Assembly: GCA_032622095.1 (NCBI GenBank)
Contig: CP136066.1
Coordinates: forward strand, 184,178,716-184,242,715
DNA: 64,000 bases
Source: Siphonodentalium dalli
Taxonomy: Eukaryota; Mollusca; Scaphopoda; Gadilida; Siphonodentaliidae
Direction of reading: 5' to 3'
Both the position numbers and the translations under genes were made by a program. Shown here piece after piece: positions 23,851 through 34,662 of this stretch (position 1 is the first letter of the stretch; every line of letters begins with the position of its first letter). The notes under the pieces are model-generated. The model was not told the DNA's origin, made no database searches, and saw nothing but the letters and a program-made list of their open reading frames with translations.

Positions 23851-24141
23851 ATATCCAGCTTGACAAGAACAGTGAATATCCGAAATTATCGAACAATTTA
23901 TCTCAAAAACGACGCCATGTGCAGGTTCATTTTTCATCATGCTTCGGTGGTAATTTGCCCCAATAAAGAGCTTGTCGTCGCAAATAAACATTGAAACTGA
24001 ATGTATGTAGCCTTCACTCAAGTACTTGTATTCTTGTTGTCGCAATTTCAATGAAGTACAAGTCGAATTGAAGAGAAATCCAGCGAATTCTGGTGGTAAG
24101 TTCACCAAACTTGAAACACGTCGTTCCTTGTTGTCAGACAT
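23851..24141 (-). CDS. Possible exon of a SWIM-type zinc-finger protein
   Basis: A frame starting MSDNKERRV runs 97 codons and ends in IHCSCQAG, the first half of a SWIM zinc finger (CxCxnCxH). The preceding part (EYKYLSEGYIHSV, then a beta-strand-like stretch to VVFEIN) resembles the region before the SWIM finger in the large mollusc family of SWIM/YqaJ-nuclease-like proteins. After CQAGY the frame meets GTAACA, a possible splice donor, and then drifts into non-coding-looking residues before a stop. The second Cys/His half is therefore either in a downstream exon to the left or lost. It could equally be a transposon-borne or pseudogene fragment. The donor is inferred. Confidence 0.4.
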
Positions 24142-24598
24142 ATCGGCGTGTGATATCTAACCTGCTATAATTCAGTCTGGCAATTTATGGCAGGCGTGGT
24201 TATCGCCGCTGGGCAGTAGCGTGAATTGACAGTCTACGTATGGTTTAATCAATGTTTGTTTGCCATTAGCCATATCGGAATAGAATGCTAACTTTTGACA
24301 CATGTATGCCTATGTTATTTGAAAATTTTAAATTTTTAGAATCATAAATTCCTTTAGATTAAAACTTTAGCAGCCGACAATTAACAATAGAAAAATTTAA
24401 ATTATTACATAAAGTAAAAATGAAGTCATTTCAGTAAAAACATATGCCAACAAATAAAAAAAGGGGGTCATATCTCCGTAAAAATCATCAACGGTCACCT
24501 TATCGTTTACACTTGAATATTCCCTTTGTTTCTTCAAATTCAACAAAAATACGTTGCTTGCATATATGATGGCATCCAATCTGGTCTCCGTTTTTGTT
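24142..24598. other. Unannotated AT-rich stretch upstream of the SWIM-like ORF
   Basis: This would be the 5' side of the minus-strand frame. No convincing upstream exon or promoter motif was seen. Confidence 0.3.
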
Positions 24599-24777
24599 GT
24601 TGATATATGCAATCGACATATTTTGTTTTTGCATTTATGGGCTTATAAAATTGTAAGTGGCCAAACAACATACTGCAGAAATTCGCGTAACGAAATTATA
24701 CCAAGTGTGTTGTTTGGCCACGTACAATTTTATAACCCCATGAATGCAAAAAAAAATATGTTGATTGCTTATAACTA
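24599..24777. repeat. Palindrome with ~75-bp arms
   Basis: 'TATAAAATTGTAAGTGGCCA' and 'TGGCCACGTACAATTTTATA' pair, with flanks 'GCAATCGACATATTTTG' and 'AATATGTTGATTGC' extending the arms. The centre is near 24690. It is probably a hairpin MITE. No target duplication was identified. Confidence 0.75.
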
Positions 24778-25888
24778 CGCACCGGAACATTAATTTCAAC
24801 ATATTAGAAATAATTATCTCAAATCTGTCTGTTGTAAAGAATCACAATTTATGTTAGTCGAGTATCCAGTTCGGACAATTGGACGAAATTTTATTGGCCG
24901 ATTTTGCCAACGAAAAAAATGCGCGATAAACGAATTTCAAGGCCGCCCAAGTCAAGATCGACTTGAATGTATATAACATGAAACTGACAAGGAGGAACAA
25001 CTATAAACTGTGTCATTAAAAAATCACATTTCGAATTTGAAAATACAAATTAGATACTTTATGAATATGACATGAATCCGCCTAATGCATTGCCATTTTG
25101 CAATTATTATCAGTAATTTGAAATTACGCCTTCGAAAATTTAACTTGATTCGGAAGCTTGCCGATTCGCAGGAGGCTCTTGCATGATCGTTTAATTGTTA
25201 CAGTTGAAGCTAGTTATCACCAACAACTTAGAGATAAATTATTTTTTGACATCTTTTATAATAAAAAAATGCCACAAATCGCAGGGGGGGAGGGGGGGGG
25301 GGGGTAAAAAAAAAAAATTCCGGCACGTATGCCGGGGTCGGTGGGTGGTCAAAGCCACCAACAATTAAGCAATTTTTTCCGCAACTAAAAAAAAAATATT
25401 CCTGCTTGTTTTTTAGTGTTTTGGCAATGAGTTGGGCATCAAAACCACTTTGAATGAGAGAAATAATGTAATTCTAACTGGTAAACTGACTGCAGGCAGT
25501 TATCGTGTTGTATTTTGTTGCAAATTTTGAAATCCAAGATGGCCGCTGGCGGCCATGTTTTTTTGGCCGAATGACTTCAAAATGACTCATTCCTATTTAC
25601 ATGTCCATGTTAACTCCATGATAAATAGTATGCACAGAAGTTCATATACAGCTGTTTACAGTGAATTCCCCCCCCCCCCCCCGCAAATCTCTGTTTTAGT
25701 GTTAAAAGGGGGGGTGGGTGTCAAAAAATGGTCGGAAAAAACTGCCGAAAACGGAAAAAAATTTGGCGGTGGGGGTGGGTGGGTACAAAAAATGATCGAA
25801 AGGGGAAAAATGCCATACGTGCCTGAAATTTTTTTCCGACCCCCCCCCCCCTGGTAATATACTCAATTTATGGATGTTTATAAATGAA
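24778..25888. other. Non-coding stretch with G/C homopolymers
   Basis: Long G- or C-runs at about 25284-25303, 25669-25682 and 25840-25850 lie in AT-rich DNA. 'CAAGATGGCCGCTGGCGGCC' at about 25532 is a fragment of the family at 26.9-27.3 kb. The 100-codon frame at 25555 is compositional. Confidence 0.35.
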
Positions 25889-25898
25889 AGTGACAATG

Positions 25899-26158
25899 GT
25901 TGATTGATTTATTGATCGGGGATCAATGTTGCTTTCAGCAACTAAGGCCATATCACGACATTGCCAGTTTAAGTGGTGGAGGGAATCCGCACACTTGCGG
26001 CCAATACAATAGTGATTACAATGGCTGATAAACTCCACCATGCAGATAAGGATTTTGCGTTACAAAGTCCATGATGGAAACATGTGGGTTCGAACCCTCA
26101 TCGCCAGCGCTGGGGCGAGACGGCTTGGCCATAACCGACTGAGCCACCGAGGCTCCCG
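25899..26158 (-). mobile_element. tRNA-derived SINE with 10-bp target duplication (inverted relative to 1603)
   Basis: On the minus strand it begins GGAGCCTCGGTGGCTCAGTC (A box) and has GGGTTCGAACCC (B box), which is closer to a true tRNA than the 1603 copy. The body shares 'CCATCATGGACTTTGTAAC' with that copy and ends in an AATC-rich tail. AGTGACAATG is duplicated at 25889-25898 and 26159-26168. The intact target duplication supports fairly recent LINE-driven insertion. Confidence 0.88.
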
Positions 26159-26219
26159 AGTGACAATGAAACTATAGCTCAAATTGGAGAGGGGGTAATG
26201 TCATATGGTGTCCTGTTTC

Positions 26220-26775
26220 CACCACATTTATATATTTTTTTTCGCTTCTTTCGTTTGTTTTTTTCGCTTCCTTCTGTTCCTTCGCGGCGAAGCAAGCGAA
26301 ATAATCTCAATTATTTCGGTTCCTTCGCCACGAAGCAACCGAAGGAAGCTAAAATATCAAACGAAGCAAGCGAAAAAATAAAATAACGAAAATACATCAT
26401 TGTTATTTCGTTTGCTTGTTTGGTGTTTTCCCTTCCTTCAGTTCTTTCGTGCGACATTTTGTTGGTTTTTCGTTTTCGGCGGTTCCTTAGCTTGCTTCGC
26501 GAAGTATCCACAGCAAGCGAATGAACCCCCGAAACCCAACAACAACAACAACAACAACAACAAAGAAACAAGTTTTTCTTGGTTCTTGATTGCTGTTGTT
26601 GGGTTTCGGTGGTGCATTCGCTTGCTTCCGATACTTCGCGAAGCATGCGAAAGAACCACCGAAAGCGAAAAAAAAAACAAATGAAGCAAGCGAAATAACA
26701 ATGATGTTTTTTCGCTTTCGTCGTTTGATTTTTTCGCTTGCTTCGTTTTATTTTTTCGCTTGCATCGGTTCCCGT
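26220..26775. mobile_element. Foldback element built from CGAAGCAAGCGAAA subrepeats
   Basis: The motif CGAAGCAAGCGAAA and its complement TTTCGCTTGCTTCG recur many times. The right half (about 26600-26775) is inverted relative to the left (about 26330-26530): 'ACATCATTGTTATTTCG' pairs with 'CGAAATAACAATGATGT'. The centre is an (AAC)n microsatellite at 26540-26565. The inverted structure makes mirrored open frames on both strands, up to 160 codons, which are artefacts. Confidence 0.75.
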
Positions 26776-27475
26776 CCGGAGGCATACATACACCTTACAT
26801 TACAGTCAATGGGGCAATATATATGCGGATAGTTGAAGTGATCATACTAGAGATAAACCCGAAGATCCATATGAAGTTTGGGATCAATCAGGTGAAAAAT
26901 GTTGATTGTAGGGCATGCCAAAGAATTTTGTCACGCAGAGAGTCAAGTCCAAGATGGCTACCTGTGGTCATGTATGTATGTAATAAAAGATCGCTCAAAT
27001 TCGAAAATCTCATCTAAAGGTCACTCCAACGATCCGCATGAACTTTGCGATCAATCGAATGAAAAAAAATGTTGGTTACATGGTTTGCCGAATGATTTAT
27101 TCGTGCAGAGAGTAAAATTCAAGATTGCAGCCGGTGGCCATGTGTTTCGTCGAAAATCGTTAAAATTCGATAGCTCCCACCATCCTGGAAGTGACCCTAA
27201 ACATGAATGTATATGTAAATGTGGGTTGCATGCAGGGTGTGCATATGAATTTAAATATGAAATCCAAGATGGCGCCTGGCAGCCATGTGTTTTAAAGAAT
27301 TTCTGGAGGTCATCTTGAAGATCCATGTGAAGTTTGGTGACGGCCGGATGAGAGATGTGGCCTGTATATGGTGTACTGATAGAAACTGCACGTACACACG
27401 CACGCACACGGACAGGCGACGGACGCCAACTTATGGAATAGCTCAAACTTGACTTTGTCAAGTTGAGCTAAAACT
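26776..27475. repeat. Dispersed 'AAGATGGC..GGCCATGT' repeat with terminal hairpin
   Basis: Several diverged units share 'CAAGATGGCTACCTGTGGTC', 'AAGATTGCAGCCGGTGGCC' and 'CAAGATGGCGCCTGGCAGCC', followed by 'GATC...ATGAA.TTTG.GATCAATC'. The repeat ends with the hairpin 'TAGCTCAAACTTGACTTTGTC' and 'AAGTTGAGCTA' (about 27440-27470). Open frames of 136-139 codons across it are shadows. Confidence 0.65.
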
Positions 27476-28026
27476 ACTTCCATTTTTATAATCATTTTGT
27501 ACATTTTATAGTGCTGAAAACAGAAAACATTTCTCAGATTCGTTACATATTTTGCGAGTTATGTGCCTCCAAAATTGGGAGTTTGTCTGATTTCGGAACT
27601 TAAATTTCTCATAATTAGTTTAAATGATTACGAATGCAACTAGCAAGATTCATCCTGTTTGATATCGGAACGTCTTATCTCAACTTAATAGATGTTTTCT
27701 ATTCGTCAATGTTAATGACATCGTCATTATCAATTATATACTTATATAACGCGTTTAATGTCGTGACTAATTCAGTTATGCTACATTAATATCATACCAA
27801 AGCTGTACCAGGAAGAAATGTATTTCCCACCACGGAAGTCTATATATGGCAGCACATTTTCGACGACCCGTGTTCCATGCCGCCGGAGGCTGAGTTTCAT
27901 CAGATAAGCACTTGATGCAGAACTAGGAAGACGCCCGCTTTTTCAGCATCATTGCGTTGCTTTATTACAGTTTATTACTTATAATCTAATAAGCTGAAAA
28001 TCGAATTCAGATCTCGATTCGTTTTA
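27476..28026 (+). other. Region upstream of VWDE-like exon 1
   Basis: This is the expected place for promoter and 5' UTR. I see no TATA box at a convincing distance and no other gene. Sequence is ordinary AT-rich DNA, with 'GACGACCCGTGTTCCATGCCGCCGG' at about 27868 as a small GC-richer patch. Confidence 0.3.
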
Positions 28027-28111
28027 ATGCGACTCGCGAATATCATTGGTATCATGATTTCGCACCCGCTTCTCGTTTTAATTTCAATCATAGGATGGGA
28101 CTTTTCCAAAG
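28027..28111 (+). CDS. VWDE-like protein, exon 1 (signal peptide)
   Basis: The exon encodes MRLANIIGIM followed by a hydrophobic core (LLVLISIIG) and ends ..WDFSK plus one base. A second Met at codon 10 gives a shorter, more typical signal peptide, so either start is possible. The exon ends AAAG/GTAAAA, a fair donor in phase 1. The next exon accepts phase 1, and joining them gives SK-A-QDPC, so secretion cleavage would fall just before the D8C domain. Signal peptide followed directly by xDPC is the usual start of this family. The frame is too short to show as a long ORF. The intron that follows would be 15.9 kb, which keeps confidence moderate. Confidence 0.55.
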
Positions 28112-28376
28112 GTAAAAAGTTAGTTCTGGTGTATTCCATGCATGTATGCAAAGCTATATATATAGTACTATAATTGTTTTTCATAAACTGTGAATGCGCT
28201 GAATACTGTAATTAGTATTTGATTGCTACTTTCAATGAGCTGACCAATGAATATGGTGAACATTAAAGACATATTATGTACTTGTTCGGGTGCGTGAAGC
28301 TGATAAGTGAGTATGCAGGTGCTATGCCAACTGGGGGAATGTAGCATTCTACTAACATCACCGAAAATTCAAACAA
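28112..28376 (+). other. Start of intron 1
   Basis: Unannotated AT-rich sequence after the exon 1 donor. Intron 1 extends to 43975 and contains all features between. Confidence 0.45.
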
Positions 28377-28637
28377 ATCGACCGTGCCACTCCATAGAAA
28401 ACATTGTCTGAACTACGGTAAATTGTAAATATTTACTACTTGATTGGGAAGCTTCTATCGGCGATAAACTAACGAAAACGATTTCGCCATCGGCAGTCAT
28501 TGCATTTAATTAATATATAAGAATGACGGTGTGTGTTGTCAATTTAGATATAATATTTGTAAAAATAACTACTTTGAACAAGATTATTTTCCATTTCTAT
28601 TTGATTACCATACCGGAGTGTTTCACATCACTTTAAG
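28377..28637. repeat. Direct segmental duplication, copy 1 (~260 bp)
   Basis: 'AAATCGACCGTGCCACTCCA' through 'TACCGGAGTGTTTCACATCA' is repeated at 29209-29464 in the same orientation at about 88-90% identity, 832 bp away. No coding frame or terminal repeats were found. Confidence 0.85.
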
Positions 28638-29208
28638 TTTCTCTGCAACTAGAGGTGTGATATATGTTTGTTATTAGTATAGTTTATTTTATTTTATTTG
28701 TACAATAAATAAGAATTTATAACAGAGCAGTGATTCACGAATTAATATTATATTGACATTTTAATAGAAAATGGTATAAATTGTGAACGTAAGAGTATAT
28801 ATCTTATATAATTTTAGGTTTGATGGATAATTTAGAAAAATCTATTGGAAATAATACTGTGAGGTCGCGACGGCCCTATATAATATAGTTTTTGAATCAA
28901 ACAGAGTGGACGCCGGAAACCAAGCAATCTGGTACATTTCTATGACAACATAAAATCGTTCATAATTTGCCTTACCATATATAATAGCCAGGTTCACCCA
29001 AACGTACGACTATGGTATTGTATACATTACTGGGGTAATATTGCAATGTTTAGAAGTGTCTTAGAGCAACTCATTGGTTAAGCGCTATATATATATATAT
29101 ATATATAACAACCGTCGTTGTGGCTATATATGGATATACAACTGGCGGGAAAATTCATGTTATTTTACGGCGGCAAAGCTACAGGTTTTGAGATATCGGC
29201 CCGACTCG
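28638..29208. other. Spacer between duplicated segments
   Basis: AT-rich. It includes an (AT)n run at 29087-29106. Confidence 0.35.
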
Positions 29209-29464
29209 AGCAAATCGACCGTACCACTCCATAGAAAACATTGTCTGAACTACGCTAAATTGTAAATAGTTACTACTCGAAAGGGGAAGCTTCTGTCGGC
29301 GATAAAATAACGAAACCGATTTCGCCACCGGCAGTCACTGCATTTAATGAATATAGGAATATTTTTCAATTTAGATATAATATTTGTAAAAATGATATAC
29401 TTTGAACAAGATTGTTCTCCATTTCTATTTGATCACCCTACCGGAGTGTTTCACATCACTCTAA
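29209..29464. repeat. Direct segmental duplication, copy 2
   Basis: Second copy of 28377-28637 ('AAATCGACCGTACCACTCCA' to 'TACCGGAGTGTTTCACATCA'). It differs by small indels near the middle (about 29364). Confidence 0.85.
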
Positions 29465-29971
29465 AGACACATGTAACACTCATGCTATATTAATGCAGGA
29501 GATTTCTGTATGAAGTTAATCAACTACGAAAGTGTAAATTAATACATACAGTGATAATGTTTTCAATAATTCATCGGTTATTGGTATACGGGACACCCTT
29601 AATTGCCTAGGCATGGGTATTGTTTGGACCAACCAACAAGTAATAACCAGATAAAAATATATCAGTGTTTATTAAGAAGGTCCTAGAAATATTTAGGTCC
29701 ACCCGAGGCTTATTACCACCCCGCCTGGCGAACTGAAACAACCGAATACCGAACAACCTTTCTATCTTCTATTATTATGCCATATATAATATATACATTT
29801 ATCACATAATTAACCCACAAAATCAGCTTCATAATTATTGGTAAGACACACGTGTAATAGTAGCGCGTGCGATGACGTCATGCCATTATTTAAATGACTT
29901 GCGATTGCTGAAGTTTATGATTGTTGTTTTCGATGAACACTTCGCGTTAATTTGATCATGTGATAAAAGGT
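29465..29971. other. Unannotated part of intron 1
   Basis: No repeat copy or coding frame recognised. Confidence 0.3.
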
Positions 29972-30119
29972 ATCTCAAAACTCGTTCTATTTTATACGTA
30001 ATTTATCAACCTCGTCCACTAAAGTATATTTGAGCCTCGGTAAACCTCGGCTCAAATCGAATTTAGTGAACTCGGTTGATAAATTCCGTATAAAATAGAA
30101 ACTCATACGAGTGAGATCC
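29972..30119. repeat. Palindrome with ~65-bp arms
   Basis: 'TCTATTTTATACGTAATTTA' pairs with 'TAAATTCCGTATAAAATAGA', and 'TTGAGCCTCGGT' pairs with 'ACCTCGGCTCAA' at the centre. A diverged related segment lies near 44650-44740 ('TTATTAACATCGTCCACTAA'). Likely a hairpin MITE. Confidence 0.75.
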
Positions 30120-30261
30120 TCTATATGAATACCTGTGCTGAAATATAATTTATTACATATCTATCAACGTAATTCGCATGATCGCACGAGTTTCCAGGCG
30201 TGTGATAATTCTCAGAATCGCACTAGTGCAATCTGTCGACGGAACTATTTCATTCAGTGTT

Positions 30262-30584
30262 GTTAGACTGGTTCTCGTCGTTACTATTTTACCTTTTGAA
30301 CGCAAGGGCGACAACCCACTTGCCGAAATCGCAGCACGCTGATTGGGTTATATTTTTGGAAAATCTATCAGAATTTAATTTCAAACGCATCATTAAAGAT
30401 GGGTCAAGGTCACTCGCGTATAGACGGGCTCCCTGTCTGATTGTTGCTTTAACCCTAAAATGTCGTTAAAACTCAATTAAATTCACATTTTCTGTACCGG
30501 AGATGTACGATTGTGAGTCAACTTACTATGATACGGAGATATGTAATAAAAATAGAACCGCATGAGTGTCTGGCTTTTGACGAT
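30262..30584. repeat. ~320-bp dispersed repeat, copy 1
   Basis: GTTAGACTGGTTCTCGTCG to GAGTGTCTGGCTTTTGACGA is found inverted at 45065-45400 at high identity (for example 'CATTTTCTGTACCGGAGATG' and its complement). Both copies lie in introns of the VWDE-like gene. A third copy of its outer end only (CCAGACACTCATGAGGTTCT) is at about 31240. Confidence 0.8.
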
Positions 30585-30904
30585 GTATATATATATGTGG
30601 GGGGAGGGGGTGCGCGCGTGTGTGTTTGTGACTGTGGACATGTCTGTACATCCGTCCGCTCGTCAGTGTATGTATATATGTATATCTGTTCGCCTGCATG
30701 TGTCCGCATACCTGCCAATCGACATAGCTGTCTGCGTATATGTACATTGTATGTCTGTCGCTTTGACTTTGATTTCTGTCTGAATATGTATTCATTTGTA
30801 TATGTCTTCTTCACCTGTCCCTCCCACTTGTGTAAATATTTGTATTATTATGTTTACTGTTTGATAAGCTCTTCGTGTAACGGAGGAAAATAAAGGATAT
30901 ATAG
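30585..30904. repeat. TG/TA-rich stretch
   Basis: Dense in TGTGTG, TGTATA and GTCTGT, ending 'GGAGGAAAATAAAGGATATA'. The composition and ending resemble the 3' part of the LINE at 47.1-47.54 kb (GGAGGAATTAAAGATATATA), so it may be an old LINE 3' tail. Frames of 70-126 codons here are compositional. Confidence 0.4.
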
Positions 30905-31200
30905 ATACCTCTCGTATCAAGATACAGGTCAAGTTCGAAAATGGGTGCGGTCCAATGATTTTTGTTAAAATTACGTTCTGATTTTGACTTAGAATTTCCC
31001 AAATTTATGGTTTCCGATCGATAACTTGAGTAAGAATTACTTTATCACAGCCAAACTTGGTATGTGACCCAATAATATCAAAATACAGGTCGAGTTCAAA
31101 TATGGGCCTGGTCTGATGTTTTTTTTATTAAAGTTACGTCCTGATTTTGACTTAGAATTTCCCAAATTTATGGTTTCCGATCGATAACTTGAGTCATGAG
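30905..31200. repeat. Tandem array (~163-bp unit), left, inverted to the array at 32335
   Basis: Two units share 'ACAGGTCAAGTTCGAAAATG', 'TTCCCAAATTTATGGTTTCC' and 'GATCGATAACTTGAGT'. The same units occur in the opposite orientation at 32335-32915, so the 1.1 kb between is bounded by inverted arrays. Confidence 0.8.
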
Positions 31201-32334
31201 GTATCGCTCCGCCAACAAATCTCGTGCGATAATTTCGTCGAAATCCAGACACTCATGAGGTTCTATCTATTATATTATATCCATACATCTCTGTAATGTC
31301 TCAACTTGACGATCAGAATAAACTAATTTAATTTAATTGAGTCATAGGGTGCAGTTTCATAGAGCTGTTTTATAAATAGAGAATCTTATTGTTTTGCATT
31401 TCTAATTTAGACCACTGGGTCAAACGTGTTTATTTAAGCACTGGAATCTAAATCTAAGTGCCACATATTTTATTGAGGTAATATGTTGCTGATATATTAC
31501 TGTACATATGCAGTGTAGTTAATTCTATATAGCATTATGTTGAAGCTGAAATTTCACTATATCCATGGGTCAAATTTCATAAGGGCTTCAGTTTTCGATT
31601 TCGCTCCACTTTGTCCGAACAAAGGGTTTTTTAAAATGTCAAATTAAACGGTCATGTTCTCCCGGATTAGAAAATACTTGTTGTCAGGCTGGCAAATCGT
31701 CCAAACATGGCGAAAATTATGGGGGATAACTCGTACCCACATTCAAAAATGGAATTTTACCCAATTATTTTCCAGCAACCATGGTGACAGTGAATGATGG
31801 ACCACTTCATCAAGATTAATCGAAATTGTTCTAAGTTATAGTAATTTAGGATATGATATATAGTTTCCCGACGTATGGCCGTAATTTTTCGAGAAAATAA
31901 AATTTGTTCAAATTGTCGAAATGGTAAAATGTCAGATCGTCAATGCTGCATATTGTCTCAATGCATACCTGAAAATAAATGAATGATGTATCAAATTCAA
32001 TGACAATTGAGCATGATTATGAAGATCATTGACAAACAAGGTGGTTGAAGGTGCACCCGCCGTCCGCCGATGTGACTTTATACCACAAAGGACGACACAG
32101 TTGAGGTTTTGGCTTTTATTTGTTGTATGCTTACTTTAACCCTGTGTTTACTGAATGGAATCTCCCATTGAGTGCTAACTTAAGTAATAACTCAACTCAA
32201 AAATAACAGATTTCATTTTTTGGGAAATTTTTATACAAAATATGGTGTCACACTGGGGCGTCGGCTTAATACGCCCGTGTTTGCGCATAAAAAGTGACCA
32301 AACAAGGATGCAACTTTAATAAAAAATTATCTGT
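31201..32334. other. Sequence between inverted arrays
   Basis: Contains the terminal fragment of the 30262 repeat near 31240. Otherwise unannotated and without a coding frame. Confidence 0.35.
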
Positions 32335-32965
32335 CTGGGCCCAAATTCGAACTTGACCGGCATTTTGATATTATTTTGTCATATACCAAGTTTGGTTGTG
32401 ATAAAGTAATCATGACTCAAGTTATCGATCGGAAACCATAAATTTGGGAAATTCTAAGTCAAAATCAGAACGTAACTTTAACAAAAATCATTGGACCGCA
32501 CCCATTTTCGAACTTGACCTGTATCTTGATATTATTGAGTCACATACCAAGTTTGGTTGTGATAATGTAATACTTACTCAAGTTATCGATCGGAAACCAT
32601 AAATTTGGGAAATTCTAAGTCAAAATCAGAACGTCACTTTAACAAAAATCATCGGACCGCGCCCATTTTCGAACTTGACCTGTATTTTGATATTATTGCG
32701 TCACATACCAAGTTTGATTGTGATAGTGTGATACTTACTCAAGTTATCGATCGGAAACCATAAATTTGGGAAATGCTAAGTCAAAATCAGAACGTAAAAA
32801 AAACATCGGACCGCGCCCGTTTTCGAACTTGACCTGTATTTTGTATGATTGAACCACAAACCAAGTTTGGTTGTGATAAAATTATCCCTACTCAAGTTAT
32901 CGATCGGAAACCAAAATGTTAACGGACGGACAGACAGACGGACGGCTATACGCACCACAGGGTAC
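32335..32965. repeat. Tandem array (~163-bp unit), right, about four units
   Basis: 'GAACTTGACCTGTATTTTGA', 'ACCAAGTTTGGTTGTGATAA' and 'CGATCGGAAACCATAAATTT' repeat with a 150-165 bp period from about 32350 to 32915, followed by a GACGGACAGAC microsatellite. Similar phrases occur at 0.7-1.0 kb and 12.2 kb, so the unit also exists dispersed. Confidence 0.85.
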
Positions 32966-33024
32966 TTGTGAGGTGCGATCTTTTGTTTGCATGACTTGTG
33001 GGGGTCAATAGTGGTGTCATAAAC

Positions 33025-33170
33025 TGTTTTACAAACATCTCCGTTATTTCGTTAATATTACGTTTTTCTAAATATTTTTTTTCTCTAAATACGTATTTCA
33101 GACGTATTACATAATCTGAGAAATGTTATATTAACGAAATAACGGAGATGTTTGTGGAATAAAACAGTTA
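33025..33170. repeat. Hairpin element with ~40-bp arms
   Basis: 'ACAAACATCTCCGTTATTTC' pairs with 'GAAATAACGGAGATGTTTGT', flanked by AACTGTTTT and AAAACAGTT. The arms enclose about 60 bp of AT-rich sequence. It is inserted next to ACGGACGGACAG-type repeat DNA. Confidence 0.75.
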
Positions 33171-33404
33171 GGAAAAAAATTATTAATTTCATCGCACCCC
33201 ACAAGTACGCTCTGGTGAGATCGCGCGGACGGACAGACGGACGGACGAACTGATTACATAATACGTCCCGTCTTTTGAAAAGAAATCCACGAGGTTCAAG
33301 TTTACCCGGAAGTAGTTCCAGTTTTGAGTCACGTGTTGAAATTTCTGATGAAACAGACGTGACGATTGGATAACTTGTCAGGCCTATATAACAGTATTAA
33401 ATTA

Positions 33405-33942
33405 TCAGCTAATTAGCTGATAGTGCTGATATGTATGTGCTAATTAGCACTTACTATGTGCTAATTAGCTCTTATTATCAGCTAATTAGCTGATACGTAT
33501 GTGCTAATTAGCTGATATTATCAGCTAATTAGCTGTTATTATCAGCTAATAAGCTGATATGTATGTGCTAATTAGCACTTATTATGTGATAATTAGCTGT
33601 TATTATCAACTAATTAGCTGATACGTATGTGCTAATTAGCTGATATTATCAGCTAATTAGCTGTTATTATCAGCTAATTAGCTGATACGCATGTGCTAAT
33701 TAGCTGATATTATCAGCTAATTAGTTGTGTATGTGTTAATTAGCACTTATTATGTGCTAATTAGCTGTTATTATCAACTAATTAGCTGATACGTATGTGC
33801 TAATTAGCTGATATTATCAGCTAATTAGCTGTTATTATCAGCTAATTAGCTGATATGTATGTGCTAATTAGCACTTACTATGTGCTAATTAGCGGTTGTT
33901 ATCAGCTAATTAGCTGATACGTATGTGCTAATTAGCACTTAC
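33405..33942. repeat. Satellite made of TAATTA-centred palindromes
   Basis: The palindromes ATCAGCTAATTAGCTGAT and GTGCTAATTAGCAC alternate about every 20 bp, linked by 'ACGTATGT' or 'TATT'. A longer period of about 150-180 bp is also visible. Nearly every sub-unit is self-complementary, so the array could form cruciforms on either strand. Confidence 0.9.
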
Positions 33943-34004
33943 TGGGCCAATTTTTTTTTCTCAAAATGGCACCAATACGCTTCCATAAAATGGTGCAAAA
34001 ACGC

Positions 34005-34508
34005 TTAAAGGCACGTGAGGCCTTAGTTGTCGAAAATATTCATATTTGTTCCAATCACCGTAAACAGAAAAAAACAGTAAAACGCATACAGTTTCGTTCA
34101 TATATACCATGACCATCGCGTAAACAGCATGATATCATAAAGACCTACTATATTTTACCTAAGCAAGAGCCTGATTGTGTTACAGAAGACAGCACAATGC
34201 TACTGGCTAATCACACACAAATGGCATAAACGCTCTTTATTAGTTCCATATTAGGAATTCACCCACAAAGAACGCTCTTTATGTTTACCATCATAATATA
34301 AACAAACACCAGAAAAGTAACTTTTTATGCTTTTGTTTACATAACAATGGTCAACCATATGACAATAACATACTGTTTATGCGATATTTCTTATTTGTAT
34401 ACGGACAAAGTCTGTCTACATTTTGATGTTCTTTCTGTTTGTGGCGGTTTTTGACGGTTGGAAATATTTTCACAGGATACCCACCGCCAAGGCCAACTGT
34501 ACCTTTAA
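34005..34508. mobile_element. TTAA-flanked MITE, copy 1
   Basis: It starts TTAAAGGCACGTGAGGCC and ends GGCCAACTGTACCTTTAA, so the ends are imperfect inverted repeats within TTAA. A 90%-identical copy lies at 54232-54733. A TTAA flank suggests a piggyBac-type mobiliser, though the ends (AGGYAC) are not the classical CCC start. Non-coding. Confidence 0.75.
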
Positions 34509-34662
34509 ATTTAATTTTTTCTCAACGTTTTGAGCCCAGGTGTTAGATGTATGTAACCAAGATATGTCATATTGTTATGAAGTTATACCAAAAACATCAG
34601 CAATGATTACTCTTTCAGTAGATATAAACATTGTAAAGCTATGGAATGAAATATGGTATACG

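Noticed and set aside
26311-26832. Lys/Arg/Phe-rich frames on both strands
   Set aside because: Created by the AAGCGAA-rich foldback and the AAC microsatellite.
27051-27461. Frames of 136-139 codons
   Set aside because: They overlap on opposite strands across a dispersed AAGATGGC repeat and have no domain.
30513-30893. 126-codon Cys/Val/Tyr-rich frame
   Set aside because: Composition of a TG/TA-rich stretch; frames are open on both strands.
33405-33942. CRISPR-like regular repeat array
   Set aside because: Spacers are not unique, units are palindromic throughout, and the genome is animal.
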